Position numbers and translations under genes: made by a program
NCBI RefSeq assembly: GCF_014982855.1
Contig: NZ_JADCKF010000003.1
Span: forward strand, 1 to 64,000
DNA from: Pseudoflavonifractor gallinarum
GTDB taxonomy: Bacteria; Bacillota; Clostridia; Oscillospirales; Oscillospiraceae
DNA length: 64,000 nt
Direction of reading: 5' to 3'
The notes under the pieces: generated by a model
What the model was told of the DNA's origin: nothing
Seen by the model: the letters and a program-made list of their open reading frames with translations, nothing else
Databases searched by the model: none
In this document: one piece after another, positions 15,786-23,754 of the stretch
How the letters are laid out: each line of letters starts with the position of its first letter
Position numbering within the stretch: position 1 is the first letter of the stretch

Positions 15786-17713
15786 TCTTGAAAAGCCCCT
15801 ATATCAAAAGCACCGGCGGCGCGGCCGGGTACCTTCGCTACATCGCAACCCGGGAGCGGGTAGAAATTCTTCCGGATGACCGCCCGCCCACCCGCAAGCA
15901 GGAGCAGCTTATCGCCAAGCTGGTGAAGGACTTCCCGGACACCAAGACCCTCTATGAGTATGCGAGCTACCAGGCCAAGCCCACCAAGGCGGCGGCCTCT
16001 GCCTTCCTCACCCTGGCGCTGGAATCCAACTGGGACGCGCTCCGTCAGTCGGAGCAGTATCTGAAGTATATCGCCACCCGGCCCCGGGCGGAGCGGCTGG
16101 GTTCCCACGGTCTGTTCGGGGACAGCGACGGCGTGTCGCTGGAAAAAGCGATGGAGGAACTGGAGCAGTACACCGGAAATGTGTGGACGCACATCCTCTC
16201 CCTCAAGCGGGAGGACGCGGCGCGGCTGGGCTTCGACAACGCCGCGGCGTGGAGAAATCTCATCCGCGCCCACCGCAACGAGATCGCGGCGGCGATGAAA
16301 ATACCGCCCGCAGACTTCCGCTGGTACGCAGCCTTCCACGACGAGGGGGAGCATCCGCACGTCCACATGATGGCCTGGTCGGCCAAACCTGGACAAGCCT
16401 ATCTCACCAAAGAGGGCATCCGACAGATCAAGTCCAGGCTGACCAACGACATCTTCCGGGACGAGATGCTCCACCTCTACGAGCAGAAGTCGGCGTCCCG
16501 GGACGAACTGGTGCGGCAGGCGCGGCGGGCCATGCTGGAGCTGGTGCAGGCGATGCAGGGCGGTCTGTGCGACCACCCGGAGGCCGAGCGGCTCATGCAG
16601 GAGCTGGCAATGCAGCTGGGGACGGTCAAGGGCAAGAAGTCCTACGGCTACCTTCCCAAGCGGCTCAAAGGGCTGGTGGACGAGATCGTGGATCAGATGG
16701 AGCGGCTTCCCATCGTGCGCCAGTGCTATGATCAGTGGCTCCTGCTCCAGGGAAAGGTGGATGGCTACTACCACGACACGCCCCGGGAACGGCTCCCGTT
16801 CTCCAAAGAAAAGGAGTTCCGGCAGATCAAAAACGCCGTCATCCGGGAAGCGGAGCGGCTGCGGCTGGGACAAGTCACCTTCGAGGACCGGGACATGGGC
16901 CGGCGGGACGAGCCGGAGCAGTTCCAAAATGCGTCCTATGCGTACTGGACGTTGCAGGAGGTCATCCGGAATGAAGAACTGACGCTGGAGGAACGGAGCG
17001 GCGCGGTATCGGAACTGGAGATGCTGGCGAAAGGCGGCGACCGCTACTCCCAATACCTGCTGGGCAAGCTCTGGCGGGACGGCCCTCTGCTGATCCCCGA
17101 TGGGGTGAACGCCCGGTATTGGTTCGAGCAGGCCGCCCGGCAGGGGCATCTGGCGGCGCAGTACGCGCTCGCCAAACTGTACCTCTCAGATGATCTGGAG
17201 GTGCGGGACACCGCGCGGGGCATAGACTGGCTGCGCACCGCTGCGGAAGGCGGAAACCGCTGTGCCATGTACCGCCTGGGCAAAGAGCTGCTCAAGGGAC
17301 AGAACACGAAACAGGATGCGGCGGGCGCGGTGAAGTGGTTCACCCGCTCCGCCGAGAGCGGGAACCCCTACGCCCAGTACCTGCTGGGTAAGCTGTACCT
17401 CACGGGAAAGGAAGTGCCCCGGGATGAGGAGCAGGCCACTCTCTGGCTGACCCGGTCGGCGGAGCAGGGGAACGAATACGCCCGGTACCTTCTGGATCAC
17501 AGGGAGGAACAGCGCCCGCCCGATGTGATGCTGGCGGTGACACGGCTGCTCTACCACATGAGCCGGGTGTTCCAGGACAACTCCCTGCCCGAGTCCCGCC
17601 CCGGCGGCATCCAGATCGACCGCAAGCGGCTCAGAAAGCTGCGGGAGAAGAAGATCGCCCAGGGCCACAAGCCGGACGACCATGAGGAACAGTGGCCGCA
17701 AATGACCATGTGA
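15773..17713 (+). CDS. MobP-type relaxase with C-terminal Sel1 repeats
   Basis: 646 residues. The N-terminal 300 residues are a relaxase/mobilization domain: an early conserved stretch KSPYIKSTGGAAGYLRYIAT and the metal-binding HUH-like motif DEGEHPHVHMMAW near residue 195, typical of MobP relaxases of Firmicute elements. From about 415 onward there are at least four Sel1-like repeats (for example YSQYLLGKLWRDG, AQYALAKLYLS, AQYLLGKLYLTGKE), a protein-protein interaction solenoid. It nicks oriT and pilots single-stranded DNA to a helper conjugation channel; the repeats may dock it to that machinery. It overlaps the MobC-like gene. Confidence 0.85.
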   Translation: MARLILKSPYIKSTGGAAGYLRYIATRERVEILPDDRPPTRKQEQLIAKLVKDFPDTKTLYEYASYQAKPTKAAASAFLTLALESNWDALRQSEQYLKYIATRPRAERLGSHGLFGDSDGVSLEKAMEELEQYTGNVWTHILSLKREDAARLGFDNAAAWRNLIRAHRNEIAAAMKIPPADFRWYAAFHDEGEHPHVHMMAWSAKPGQAYLTKEGIRQIKSRLTNDIFRDEMLHLYEQKSASRDELVRQARRAMLELVQAMQGGLCDHPEAERLMQELAMQLGTVKGKKSYGYLPKRLKGLVDEIVDQMERLPIVRQCYDQWLLLQGKVDGYYHDTPRERLPFSKEKEFRQIKNAVIREAERLRLGQVTFEDRDMGRRDEPEQFQNASYAYWTLQEVIRNEELTLEERSGAVSELEMLAKGGDRYSQYLLGKLWRDGPLLIPDGVNARYWFEQAARQGHLAAQYALAKLYLSDDLEVRDTARGIDWLRTAAEGGNRCAMYRLGKELLKGQNTKQDAAGAVKWFTRSAESGNPYAQYLLGKLYLTGKEVPRDEEQATLWLTRSAEQGNEYARYLLDHREEQRPPDVMLAVTRLLYHMSRVFQDNSLPESRPGGIQIDRKRLRKLREKKIAQGHKPDDHEEQWPQMTM

Positions 17714-17782
17714 GCGGCGCAAGAAATGCGCCTCAAAACAAAGAATAAAATCCCTTCCGCAGGAAGGGTAGAAAGGAATCTG

Positions 17783-18001
17783 ATGAAACGATCCAAGTAT
17801 AACTCGTTCAACGAGCTTCCCCTGATGCTGACCGTGCAGGATGTGGCCGATGTGCTGGGCATCGGCCTGGCCCACGCCTACGAGGTGGCCCACCGGAAGG
17901 ACTTCCCCACCATCACTCTGGGCAGCCGCATCATCGTCCCTCGGGATAAGTTCATGGCGTGGATCGAGGAGCAGGCGGCCCAAAAGACGGAAATATTTTA
18001 G
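17783..18001 (+). CDS. xis: Excisionase-like helix-turn-helix protein
   Basis: 72 residues with a MerR/excisionase-type HTH: LMLTVQDVADVLGIGLAHAYEVAHRKD then a wing ending GSRIIVPRDKFMAWIEE. This is the standard Xis that precedes Tn916-family integrases and directs excision. The ATG at 17783 has GAAAGGA six bases upstream; earlier in-frame starts lack one. The integrase follows after repeat copy C. The TAG stop at 17999-18001 directly adjoins copy C. Confidence 0.8.
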   Translation: MKRSKYNSFNELPLMLTVQDVADVLGIGLAHAYEVAHRKDFPTITLGSRIIVPRDKFMAWIEEQAAQKTEIF

Positions 18002-18041
18002 TAGCTATTTCCGGGATTCTGTGGTATTTGTTTGTGTTGCC
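18002..18041 (+). repeat. Copy C of the three-copy element
   Basis: TAGCTATT (18002-18009) and TGTGGTAT (18020-18027) again 18 bp apart start to start, then TTGTTTGTGTTGCC. It lies 80 bp before the integrase start. TATTTCCxxxxTTCTGTGGTATT matches copy A and the tail matches copy B. Confidence 0.7.
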
Positions 18042-18120
18042 ATAAGCGCCCGCAGGCGCAATGCATGCGAGCAACCGAGTGAAACGAGGCTCTTAGCGAG
18101 TCGCAAAGGAGGGATAACCA

Positions 18121-19350
18121 ATGGCAAAGAAACGAGCAAACGGCGAGGGTAGCATCCGCAGAAAGCCCAACGGCCGCTGGGAGGGCAGATACACCCTGGG
18201 GATCGACCCCGCCACCGGCCGTGCCATCCAGAAAAGCGTGTCCGCCAAGACGCGGGCCGAGTGCAAGGAGAAGCTGGACCGGGCCATCCGGGACAACCGG
18301 GGCATCCCGATGGACCACAACGAGGATTACACCGTGGCGGAGTGGTGCAGGCTGTGGTTCGAGACCTACAGCAAGCCGGTGATCCGCCCCAACACCGCCA
18401 AGAACTACAAGAATATCATCGAGAACCACATCGTGCCGGCCATCGGGATGGTCAAGCTCAAGCGGCTCACCGCCATCCAGATCCAGCAGATGTACAACAA
18501 TTCCAAGGCCAAGGGGCGGGTACAGCGGTTTGATACGCAGGCCAACGCGGCCCTGTCCGGCAGTACGGTGCGCCGCATCCACATGGTGCTCTCCTCGGCG
18601 CTCAAGCAGGCGGTCAAGGAGCGGATTATCCCCTACAACCCCTGCGACAACTGCCGCATCCCGCGCAAAGAGCATCGGGAGATGACCATCATCCCGCCGG
18701 AGAAGCTGGGGGTGTATCTCCGCGAGGCGGAGAAGTACGGCGTCCTGCCCATGTTCTTCCTGGAGCTGTCCAGCGGGCTGCGGCGAGGGGAGCTGCTGGC
18801 GCTCCTGTGGGATGACCTGAACGTGAAGGATCGCATCCTCTCGGTGAGCAAGCAGGTCACCCGCATCGACGGGGAGCTGGTGGTGACCGAGCCGAAGACC
18901 AAGAACTCCATCCGCAGGGTGGCGCTGTCCCAGCAGGCAGTGGACATCCTGGTGCGGGAGCACGAACAGCACCCCGACAACCCCATCCTGTTCCCGTCGC
19001 CCCGTACCGGAGGCTACTGGAGCCCGGACGCGGTGTCCAGGATCAACCGCAAGCTGCTGGAAATGGCCGGCATCGAGGAACACGTGCGCTTCCACGATCT
19101 CAGGCACACCTTCGCCACCATGGCCCTCTCCAGCGGCGTGGACGCGAAGACCCTGTCCAGCATGCTGGGCCACTTCAGCGCCGGGTTCACCCTCGACACC
19201 TATACGCACATCACCAACGAGATGCAGAGGGGCGCGGCGGAGAAGATCGGCGGCTTCATGGAAACGGTCACGGCCAAGCCGGAGCCCGAGCCGCCCGACC
19301 CGCCGGAGGAGAGCCGGTGCAAGGTAATCCCTTTCGAGAGAGTGGGGTAA
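18121..19350 (+). CDS. int: Tyrosine integrase of the mobilizable element
   Basis: A 409-residue Tn916/Lambda-type integrase. It has an N-terminal arm-binding domain (GSIRRKPNGRWEGRYTLG), a SAM-like core domain, and a complete catalytic set: Arg in SGLRRGELLALLW, box II FHDLRHTFATMAL, then MLGHFSAGFTLDTYTHI with the tyrosine nucleophile. A GGAGGGATAACC ribosome site precedes the ATG. It is the only intact canonical integrase of this block and follows xis. A perfect 18-bp hairpin terminator follows 14 bases after the stop. Confidence 0.92.
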   Translation: MAKKRANGEGSIRRKPNGRWEGRYTLGIDPATGRAIQKSVSAKTRAECKEKLDRAIRDNRGIPMDHNEDYTVAEWCRLWFETYSKPVIRPNTAKNYKNIIENHIVPAIGMVKLKRLTAIQIQQMYNNSKAKGRVQRFDTQANAALSGSTVRRIHMVLSSALKQAVKERIIPYNPCDNCRIPRKEHREMTIIPPEKLGVYLREAEKYGVLPMFFLELSSGLRRGELLALLWDDLNVKDRILSVSKQVTRIDGELVVTEPKTKNSIRRVALSQQAVDILVREHEQHPDNPILFPSPRTGGYWSPDAVSRINRKLLEMAGIEEHVRFHDLRHTFATMALSSGVDAKTLSSMLGHFSAGFTLDTYTHITNEMQRGAAEKIGGFMETVTAKPEPEPPDPPEESRCKVIPFERVG

Positions 19351-19364
19351 AGGAGCTCTATATA

Positions 19365-19405
19365 AACAGACAGAGTGCATCCCTTGCGGATGCACTCTGT
19401 CTGTT
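19365..19405. terminator. Shared hairpin terminator between integrase and XRE gene
   Basis: A perfect 18-bp stem (19365-19382 with 19388-19405) around a five-base loop, between convergent genes. It can end both transcripts. Confidence 0.75.
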
Positions 19406-19426
19406 CTTCGCGTTTATCATACCTGG

Positions 19427-20014
19427 TTATCGGATCTGCTTCACCATCAATCCATGGCGATTGCAGTAGCAGTACAGGTATCCTCGGCCTCGGAGGCGAA
19501 AACGGCACTCTGCGTTTCCTTCCGGGTACAGCTTGATCATCTGAAACTTTTCGGATGTCACATAGGCCAAAAAGGAAATGTAGTGGGATTTTGTCATGGG
19601 ATGATGGACGGTGATGAAGTGCTCATCTTCTACCGGCTCAATCTGGATATCGTGGTGTTCATCCGGCGCTTCGGCCTCCAAAGCCGGAAGAGACAAACCG
19701 CAACAGCTGATGACCGTATCCCCCAGGGTGTGGATCACGTTGCCGCAGATGGGGCAGACATACAGCTTGGAGCGAAGCAGATTGGCGGATCTGTTTTGAT
19801 TGATGACAGCATCGCCTTTCATGAGTTCCATGACGGAGACACCCAGGGCGGCGGAAAGCGGCTCGAGGAGCGAGATATCCGGCAGACCCTTGGCGGTCTC
19901 CCACTTGGAAATGGTCTTGCTGCTGACATCGATCTTATCTGCAAGTTCTGCCTGCGTCATCTTTTTCTGCTCCCGCAGCTGCTTGATGGTGTTGCCGGTG
20001 ACATATAAGTTCAT
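19427..20014 (-). CDS. XRE-family regulator with C-terminal cysteine-rich domain
   Basis: 195 residues. The N-terminal HTH is LREQKKMTQAELADKIDVSS plus KTISKWETAKGLPDI. After a linker there is YVCPICGNVIHTLGD and SCCGLSLP, a desulfoferrodoxin-like metal site, then a beta-rich domain (EDEHFITVHHPMTKSHYISF). Such HTH plus metal-centre proteins are common in gut Firmicutes and may sense redox state or metal; the ligand is unknown. The ATG at 20014 follows AGGAG; the longer frame to 20074 lacks a ribosome site. It is convergent with int. Confidence 0.82.
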   Translation of the reverse strand: MNLYVTGNTIKQLREQKKMTQAELADKIDVSSKTISKWETAKGLPDISLLEPLSAALGVSVMELMKGDAVINQNRSANLLRSKLYVCPICGNVIHTLGDTVISCCGLSLPALEAEAPDEHHDIQIEPVEDEHFITVHHPMTKSHYISFLAYVTSEKFQMIKLYPEGNAECRFRLRGRGYLYCYCNRHGLMVKQIR

Positions 20015-20067
20015 GCGTTTGATCTCCTGTACAAAGATTGTATCGAGATTATAACAGGAGGGGTGCG

Positions 20068-20218
20068 GCTTCACAACCTACGCAGCGTAGACATGCAGCC
20101 GGGAGCGGCAGAGAATGCCAGCGGCTTCGCGGAAATGGACACGGTCAAGCCGGAACCGCCTATAACACACGAAAAAGCAAACCTCGCCATATTCAACCAG
20201 CAGTTCAATGACAACTGA
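20068..20218 (+). pseudogene. Fossil 3-prime end of a tyrosine integrase
   Basis: From 20092 one frame reads MQPGAAENASGF followed by AEMDTVKPEPP, which mirrors the intact integrase end MQRGAAEKIGGF followed by METVTAKPEPEPP at about 19220-19290. Just upstream TTCACAACCTACGCAGCG in another frame gives the FTTYAA tyrosine region, so a frameshift separates them. The remainder up to TGA at 20216-20218 is decayed. Confidence 0.55.
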
Positions 20219-20285
20219 TCAAGTTTGGAGTATGCTTGACCCATCAAATCGTTCCGCCGGGGAGTGACATAAGGAGGTATGATCC

Positions 20286-20927
20286 ATGAATATGAAAGAT
20301 GCGTTTCGATTCCAGAATAAACTGAAAGCTCTGATGTGTGAGGCCACTGCCATCCTTCAGGACCGGCGCAATATCGTCAAGGTCAAGACCACTCATCTTC
20401 GGAGCAAGGTCATGTCCGATACTCAGGATGCCGTAGTGGAGGAAGCTGCTCCCAGTGAGTATGCCGGCCACGCCAACGAGGTAGCCGCCTTCCTCATGTC
20501 CCTGCTGGAGGAGCGGGAGAAATTGTGCCGGGCTATCCACGCCGCCAAGAACGCATTGGATTTGGATATGGACAGCGAGGTGGGCCTGAACCGGCAGCGT
20601 CAGGAGTTGGCGGAGGTATTCCGCCACATGACTATGCTCCGTAACAGTGAAAAGACCATTGCCGGCGGAGGCTCCGGCTTCCGATTCAACGGCGAGGGAA
20701 ACCAGGTCTCCTACCGCTGTGATGCCACGCAGGTCACCACCATCGACTTTGACCGGAACAAGATCCGAGGTATGGCCACGGCGCTCAGCAAGAGGGCCGA
20801 CGAGATCTCCATGTCCCTGGACAAGTGTCTGGTCAACACCGAGGTATCCTATGAGCCGCCCTTTGACATGAATGACAGCTTTGAGGACATCCTCAGCGAC
20901 TTTATCGAAAAGAGCACGGCCGCATAA
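20286..20927 (+). CDS. Hypothetical helical protein
   Basis: A 213-residue protein that I do not recognise. It is mostly alpha-helical and charged, with a likely coiled coil between 70 and 125 (EEREKLCRAIHAAKNALDL), a central glycine-rich turn GGGSGFRFNGEGNQVSY and a helical C-terminus. There is no signal, membrane segment or enzyme motif. A clear AAGGAGG lies ten bases before the first ATG, and a hairpin follows the stop, so this is a single-gene unit. It lies between integrase fossils and is probably part of a mobile element. A phage or plasmid structural or regulatory role is possible but not shown. Confidence 0.7.
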   Translation: MNMKDAFRFQNKLKALMCEATAILQDRRNIVKVKTTHLRSKVMSDTQDAVVEEAAPSEYAGHANEVAAFLMSLLEEREKLCRAIHAAKNALDLDMDSEVGLNRQRQELAEVFRHMTMLRNSEKTIAGGGSGFRFNGEGNQVSYRCDATQVTTIDFDRNKIRGMATALSKRADEISMSLDKCLVNTEVSYEPPFDMNDSFEDILSDFIEKSTAA

Positions 20928-20934
20928 ATGCCAT

Positions 20935-20956
20935 CACCACACCTTCAGGTGTGGTG
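20935..20956 (+). terminator. Hairpin after the helical hypothetical gene
   Basis: CACCACACC (20935-20943) and GGTGTGGTG (20948-20956) around TTCA, eight bases after the stop. There is no T tract. Confidence 0.5.
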
Positions 20957-21288
20957 GGCGTGGCAGAATGGATAGGCAGTGATGATCGGTTCAGGCGCAG
21001 ATGAATTATGATGCTGCGCATCCCCCGGCAAAGAATGGACTGCATCTGATGAATGCAACATGAGCTCATAACTCATTGTGAAAGGCTCGTCAGTCGCCTC
21101 CATCCTCGTCCACCGAAATACTGCCATTTCTAACACACATCCATTGTCAAAAGCAGGATTCGACCTTACGCTTCTCTGATACTTGCCATAATGGCGTGAT
21201 ATTCTATTTATGAAGTCGCTTGTTCACCCAAGGGCTGCGGCCGTCCAGCAGGATCGCGGCAGGCCTATGGACACAGGCGGATAAGGAT
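20957..21288. other. Gap without convincing gene
   Basis: A 63-codon minus-strand frame at 20945-21136 has no ribosome site and ends in the hairpin, so I do not call it. The rest shows no RNA, repeat or promoter that I can support; it may be decayed element DNA. Confidence 0.5.
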
Positions 21289-21627
21289 CTAAGCGGTTTT
21301 GAAATTCTGCCATGCCCACTGTACCTGAAGAAAGTTCCCCATAAAAAGACCTGAGCAGCAGGCGGCTGCCTGCTGCTCCCAAGAAACAATATGAGAAGTG
21401 GAGATGATGATCTCGTTCATTGGCACCTGGAGCAAAGCGCTCAGTGCATAGAGGTTATCTACACTGGGAAGGCTCTGGCCCCGTTGCCATTTGTAGATGG
21501 CTTGCGGCTCCTCAAATCCGAAATAGTGCTGGAGATCTCGGACTGTCAGGCCGCGATCCTTCCGGAGCCGGCAGATATTTGCCCCGGTAGCCACAGGATC
21601 GATGACAGGAAACTGAATCATGGACAT
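21289..21627 (-). CDS. Small XRE-family regulator
   Basis: 112 residues with an HTH_3-type domain: ICRLRKDRGLTVRDLQHYFG then FEEPQAIYKWQRGQSLPSV and DNLYALSALLQVPMNEII, followed by about 40 residues without recognisable fold. It probably binds DNA as a dimer to control a mobile-element gene. The first in-frame ATG (21642) overlaps the GGAGG itself, so the ATG at 21627, eight bases after GGAGG, is used. Only 224 bp separate it from the divergent small gene at 21852, so it may control that one. Confidence 0.72.
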   Translation of the reverse strand: MSMIQFPVIDPVATGANICRLRKDRGLTVRDLQHYFGFEEPQAIYKWQRGQSLPSVDNLYALSALLQVPMNEIIISTSHIVSWEQQAAACCSGLFMGNFLQVQWAWQNFKTA

Positions 21628-21851
21628 ATGGATCGCCTCCATTCATCAGGATGATCTCCGCCTCAGCGGAGTACCTTAGCATACCTGATATGTTCTGAAA
21701 TAGCAAGCGATCTTTGCCATTTGTAATGAGATTGTTATAGAGGAGTCTGCGATTGGAACATCCACGGTGCCGTCCGTATATCAGCCAGCGATTGCTGTGC
21801 TGTGCCCTCTGGGGTGCTCATACCAAGACAAAAAGAAGGAGGTGATCAGCT

Positions 21852-22028
21852 GTGACGCAGTTGGTTCCATTGGACAAACGCAGTAAGAAAGCCTGGCGGG
21901 AATACCACGCGAAACAGCGTGGCTCCTGGCACGGGGTCAACCCAATCACCCGAACCGTACAGAGCAGGAAGACTTATGACAGAGCAAGAGTTAAACAAGC
22001 GGATCGCCGAGATCTTGGGATCTACTAA
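21852..22028 (+). CDS. Small basic hypothetical protein (GTG start)
   Basis: 58 residues from a GTG at 21852, five bases after AAGGAGGTGATC, an excellent ribosome site. The product is very basic (MTQLVPLDKRSKKAWREYHA then KQRGSWHGVNPITR) and resembles small proteins of phages and plasmids. Function unknown; nucleic-acid binding would fit the charge. Its 3-prime third overlaps the following gene in another frame, so the two are probably expressed together. Confidence 0.6.
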   Translation: MTQLVPLDKRSKKAWREYHAKQRGSWHGVNPITRTVQSRKTYDRARVKQADRRDLGIY

Positions 22029-22338
22029 AAACGAGCCCGGATGCGGCCGACGTTCCGGCCGCCAATATCGCCGCACCCAGTGTGTCAGGCACTCAGACCA
22101 TCTTCTGTTTTTGATTCAGCACAGCAGGTATGCACCAAACATGGGGTATATCAAGGGAGACTATGAGGGATCAAGAACATTACTTCATTCCGGACTGCAC
22201 ATTCAGTATATGAAGTCCAGCGATCGTCAACAGTACCTGAAGCGAAGATCCAATCGAAAGGTCCGTAAGTATTTCGGCCTATCGAAGAAGGGCAACCAGT
22301 ATCGCAAAGTGTTTGAATACTGGTGGACGCTCTATTGA
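21976..22338 (+). CDS. Hypothetical basic protein, mobile-element type
   Basis: 120 residues from the ATG at 21976, which overlaps the small gene upstream by 53 bases. The C-terminal 50 residues (SSDRQQYLKRRSNRKVRKYF then GNQYRKVFEYWWTLY) are basic and end in the aromatic YWWTLY pattern that I recall from small proteins of Clostridial phages and plasmids. The N-terminal part is acidic-helical and then Arg-rich. No enzymatic motif is seen. The same frame is open to 21919 without a ribosome site. Confidence 0.55.
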   Translation: MTEQELNKRIAEILGSTKNEPGCGRRSGRQYRRTQCVRHSDHLLFLIQHSRYAPNMGYIKGDYEGSRTLLHSGLHIQYMKSSDRQQYLKRRSNRKVRKYFGLSKKGNQYRKVFEYWWTLY

Positions 22339-22381
22339 ATTTAAGATAGGTCAAAGATTGACTTATAGCCAGAGAAATCCT

Positions 22382-22460
22382 GCTTCACAACCTACACAGC
22401 GTAGACATGCGATCAGGAGTGGCCGACAACGGCACCGATAGAAACGGAGAAAATGCGGAA
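22382..22460 (+). pseudogene. Second fossil integrase 3-prime end
   Basis: 29 bases (22382-22410) match 20068-20096 with one difference, and the following bases keep the GGAGxGGCxGA pattern of the other integrase tails before diverging. It lies close to the 3-prime end of tRNA-Pro, where integrase genes of tRNA-targeting elements normally sit. Confidence 0.45.
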
Positions 22461-22597
22461 GTTTCCCCGTTAGGGATGGGTTAGGGATTTGGCGGTTTTA
22501 TTGGATATCTTCGTTCGTGTGTCCACCGCATTTCTGCTTCCGAAACCACCACAAAACAGCAATCATCAAAACCGCAAAAACTGAACTCAAAACGCAG

Positions 22598-22623
22598 AAA
22601 AACCGCCTAAATAGGCGGTTTTT
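22598..22623 (-). terminator. Terminator of tRNA-Pro
   Basis: AAAAACCGCCTA (22598-22609) and TAGGCGGTTTTT (22612-22623) form a perfect stem with T runs on either strand. It lies 11 bases after the tRNA CCA end. Confidence 0.8.
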
Positions 22624-22633
22624 CTAAGAAAGG

Positions 22634-22709
22634 TGGTCCGAGTGACAGGATTCGAACCTGCGGCATCCTGCTCCCAAAGCAGGCGCGCTACCAACTGCGC
22701 TACACCCGG
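22634..22709 (-). tRNA. tRNA-Pro (anticodon TGG)
   Basis: The minus strand gives a full cloverleaf: acceptor CCGGGTG/CACTCGG, D arm GCGC-AGTTGGTA-GCGC, anticodon stem CCTGC/GCAGG with loop TTTGGGA (anticodon TGG), and T arm around GGTTCGAATCC. The CCA end is encoded (22636-22634). Its 5-prime half is duplicated at 46076, so it served as the attachment site of the adjoining island. Confidence 0.96.
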
Positions 22710-22710
22710 A
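22675..22710 (-). repeat. Island attachment repeat, left copy (inside tRNA-Pro)
   Basis: 36 bases identical to 46076-46111, in the same orientation. They cover tRNA nucleotides 1-35 (5-prime end to the anticodon) plus one flanking base. The crossover therefore lies in or near the anticodon loop. Confidence 0.9.
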
Positions 22711-23019
22711 TATGAAGTTGTGGGGTGGCCTGGGCGGATTCTCCCAAAGAGGTTCTTGGTATTTTTTTGTAGTTGTTTATAGTTGTTATGGCCATTCCCA
22801 TTCCAAAGCAATTGCTTTTTAACGCTCTTGTTTCCGGTGTTTCCGTGTACTCCGACGCTGGCTGTGGTCTTACATGTGGTCAAAGAGCCCTTCTTGACCA
22901 GGTGCGCATAACTGCCGTAGCCTGTTCAGAAGGACTCTTTTCCATGTTCGGGGTTTGGGGTATTTTACCTCTGCGAAGTCTGATGGGCAAGTTTCGTATA
23001 TCGGGCATATCAAATTTTA
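22711..23019. other. Left island margin without convincing gene
   Basis: AT-richer DNA next to the tRNA 5-prime end. Frames running through it on either strand have no ribosome sites, and one extends through the tRNA itself. It must hold the present tRNA-Pro promoter, but I see no good -35/-10 pair. Confidence 0.5.
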
Positions 23020-23330
23020 TTATGCAATAGACAAAGAATAACCCGCTGAATGTAACATCCACTTAAGGGAATGAGAAACATTTTCTCCTATTTCAATTAC
23101 ATTATCTGGTATAGTAATGCTAGACAACCTTTTGCAGCAATAGAATGTCGAATCTCCTATGGATACGATACTTTCTGGTATCACGATGTGTGTCAAATTG
23201 ATACAGAATTCAAACGCACAATTTCCGATAGATGTTACGCTTTGGGGGATTGTAACACTGACCAGTCTTCAAATGCCTTCTCACCTATGGTTGCTACTCC
23301 GTCAGGGATTACCACATCAGTTCCATGGCC
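23020..23330 (-). pseudogene. Fossil BspA-type leucine-rich repeat (LRR_5) fragment
   Basis: Translation of the minus strand with one frameshift gives repeats of the BspA kind: VVIPDGVATIGEKAF, then SVTIPQSVTSIGNCAF, THIVIPESIVSIGDSTF and SITIPDNVIEIG. These 23-residue repeats occur in surface proteins of gut bacteria. Start and the N-terminal part are missing and the frame breaks near 23270, so it is a remnant. Confidence 0.6.
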
Positions 23331-23435
23331 GTTATCCTTAATACTTTACCAGTTTCCCTTCAGGAATAACAGTTGTCACCTCCCTTAATGCTGCAGTGAT
23401 AGTTCTATCTGCAACTGCTCCACTGATACTCGAAC

Positions 23436-23751
23436 TTATTTCCAACAGCCATCCTCTGTATCACAGCCCCGGAGAAGTGGAGCGTCGCTCTCCCAGCAAG
23501 CGAACCCGATATCGTCAAACTGGGTATCGTCCGGGTCAACGATGTGCCGCAGATCAAGCCAACGCTCCAGGGGGCTGGGGCTGGAGTGGGCAGAAAAAGT
23601 CCAACACAATAGTGGAGTAGGGACAGACCCCAATATAGCCGGTGACAGCCAGTAGACCAGCACCGGGGGCGTAGTCCACGCCGGTCCAGGTGAACACTTC
23701 CGTGGCTTTCTGCCCCTCCTTTGGGCGGACACAGGCAAGGACATAGTGCAT
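23436..23751 (-). pseudogene. Frameshifted immunity-type gene (distal end of array)
   Basis: Two frames must be joined to read one protein: MHYVLACVRPKEGQKATEVF up to YIGVCPYSTIVLDFF (from 23751), then ERWLDLRHIVDPDDTQFDDI and FACWESDAPLLRGCDTEDG to the stop at 23436. The acidic, aromatic composition is like the other array members. Total span is not a multiple of three. It starts only four bases after the previous stop, so it was the last gene of the array. I do not recognise a family. Confidence 0.6.
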
Positions 23752-23754
23752 CTT

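Larger units (their letters stand above)
10399..19405. mobile_element. Integrative mobilizable element carrying an RdRP-like gene
   Basis: One module set in order: unknown gene and RdRP-like gene (minus strand), then HTH/replication-like protein, MobC-like protein, relaxase, excisionase and integrase (plus strand), closed by a long terminator. No type IV secretion genes are present, so transfer would depend on a helper. I found no flanking direct repeat, so both ends are approximate, and the recombinase pair at 8184-9859 may belong to it or to an older neighbour. Confidence 0.65.

Noticed and set aside
20945-21136. 63-codon minus-strand frame
   Set aside because: No ribosome site, ends inside a hairpin, no recognisable pattern.
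22587-22883. 98-codon frame running through tRNA-Pro, and a similar one at 46075-46257
   Set aside because: It includes the tRNA sequence itself (PGVAQLVARL is a tRNA shadow).
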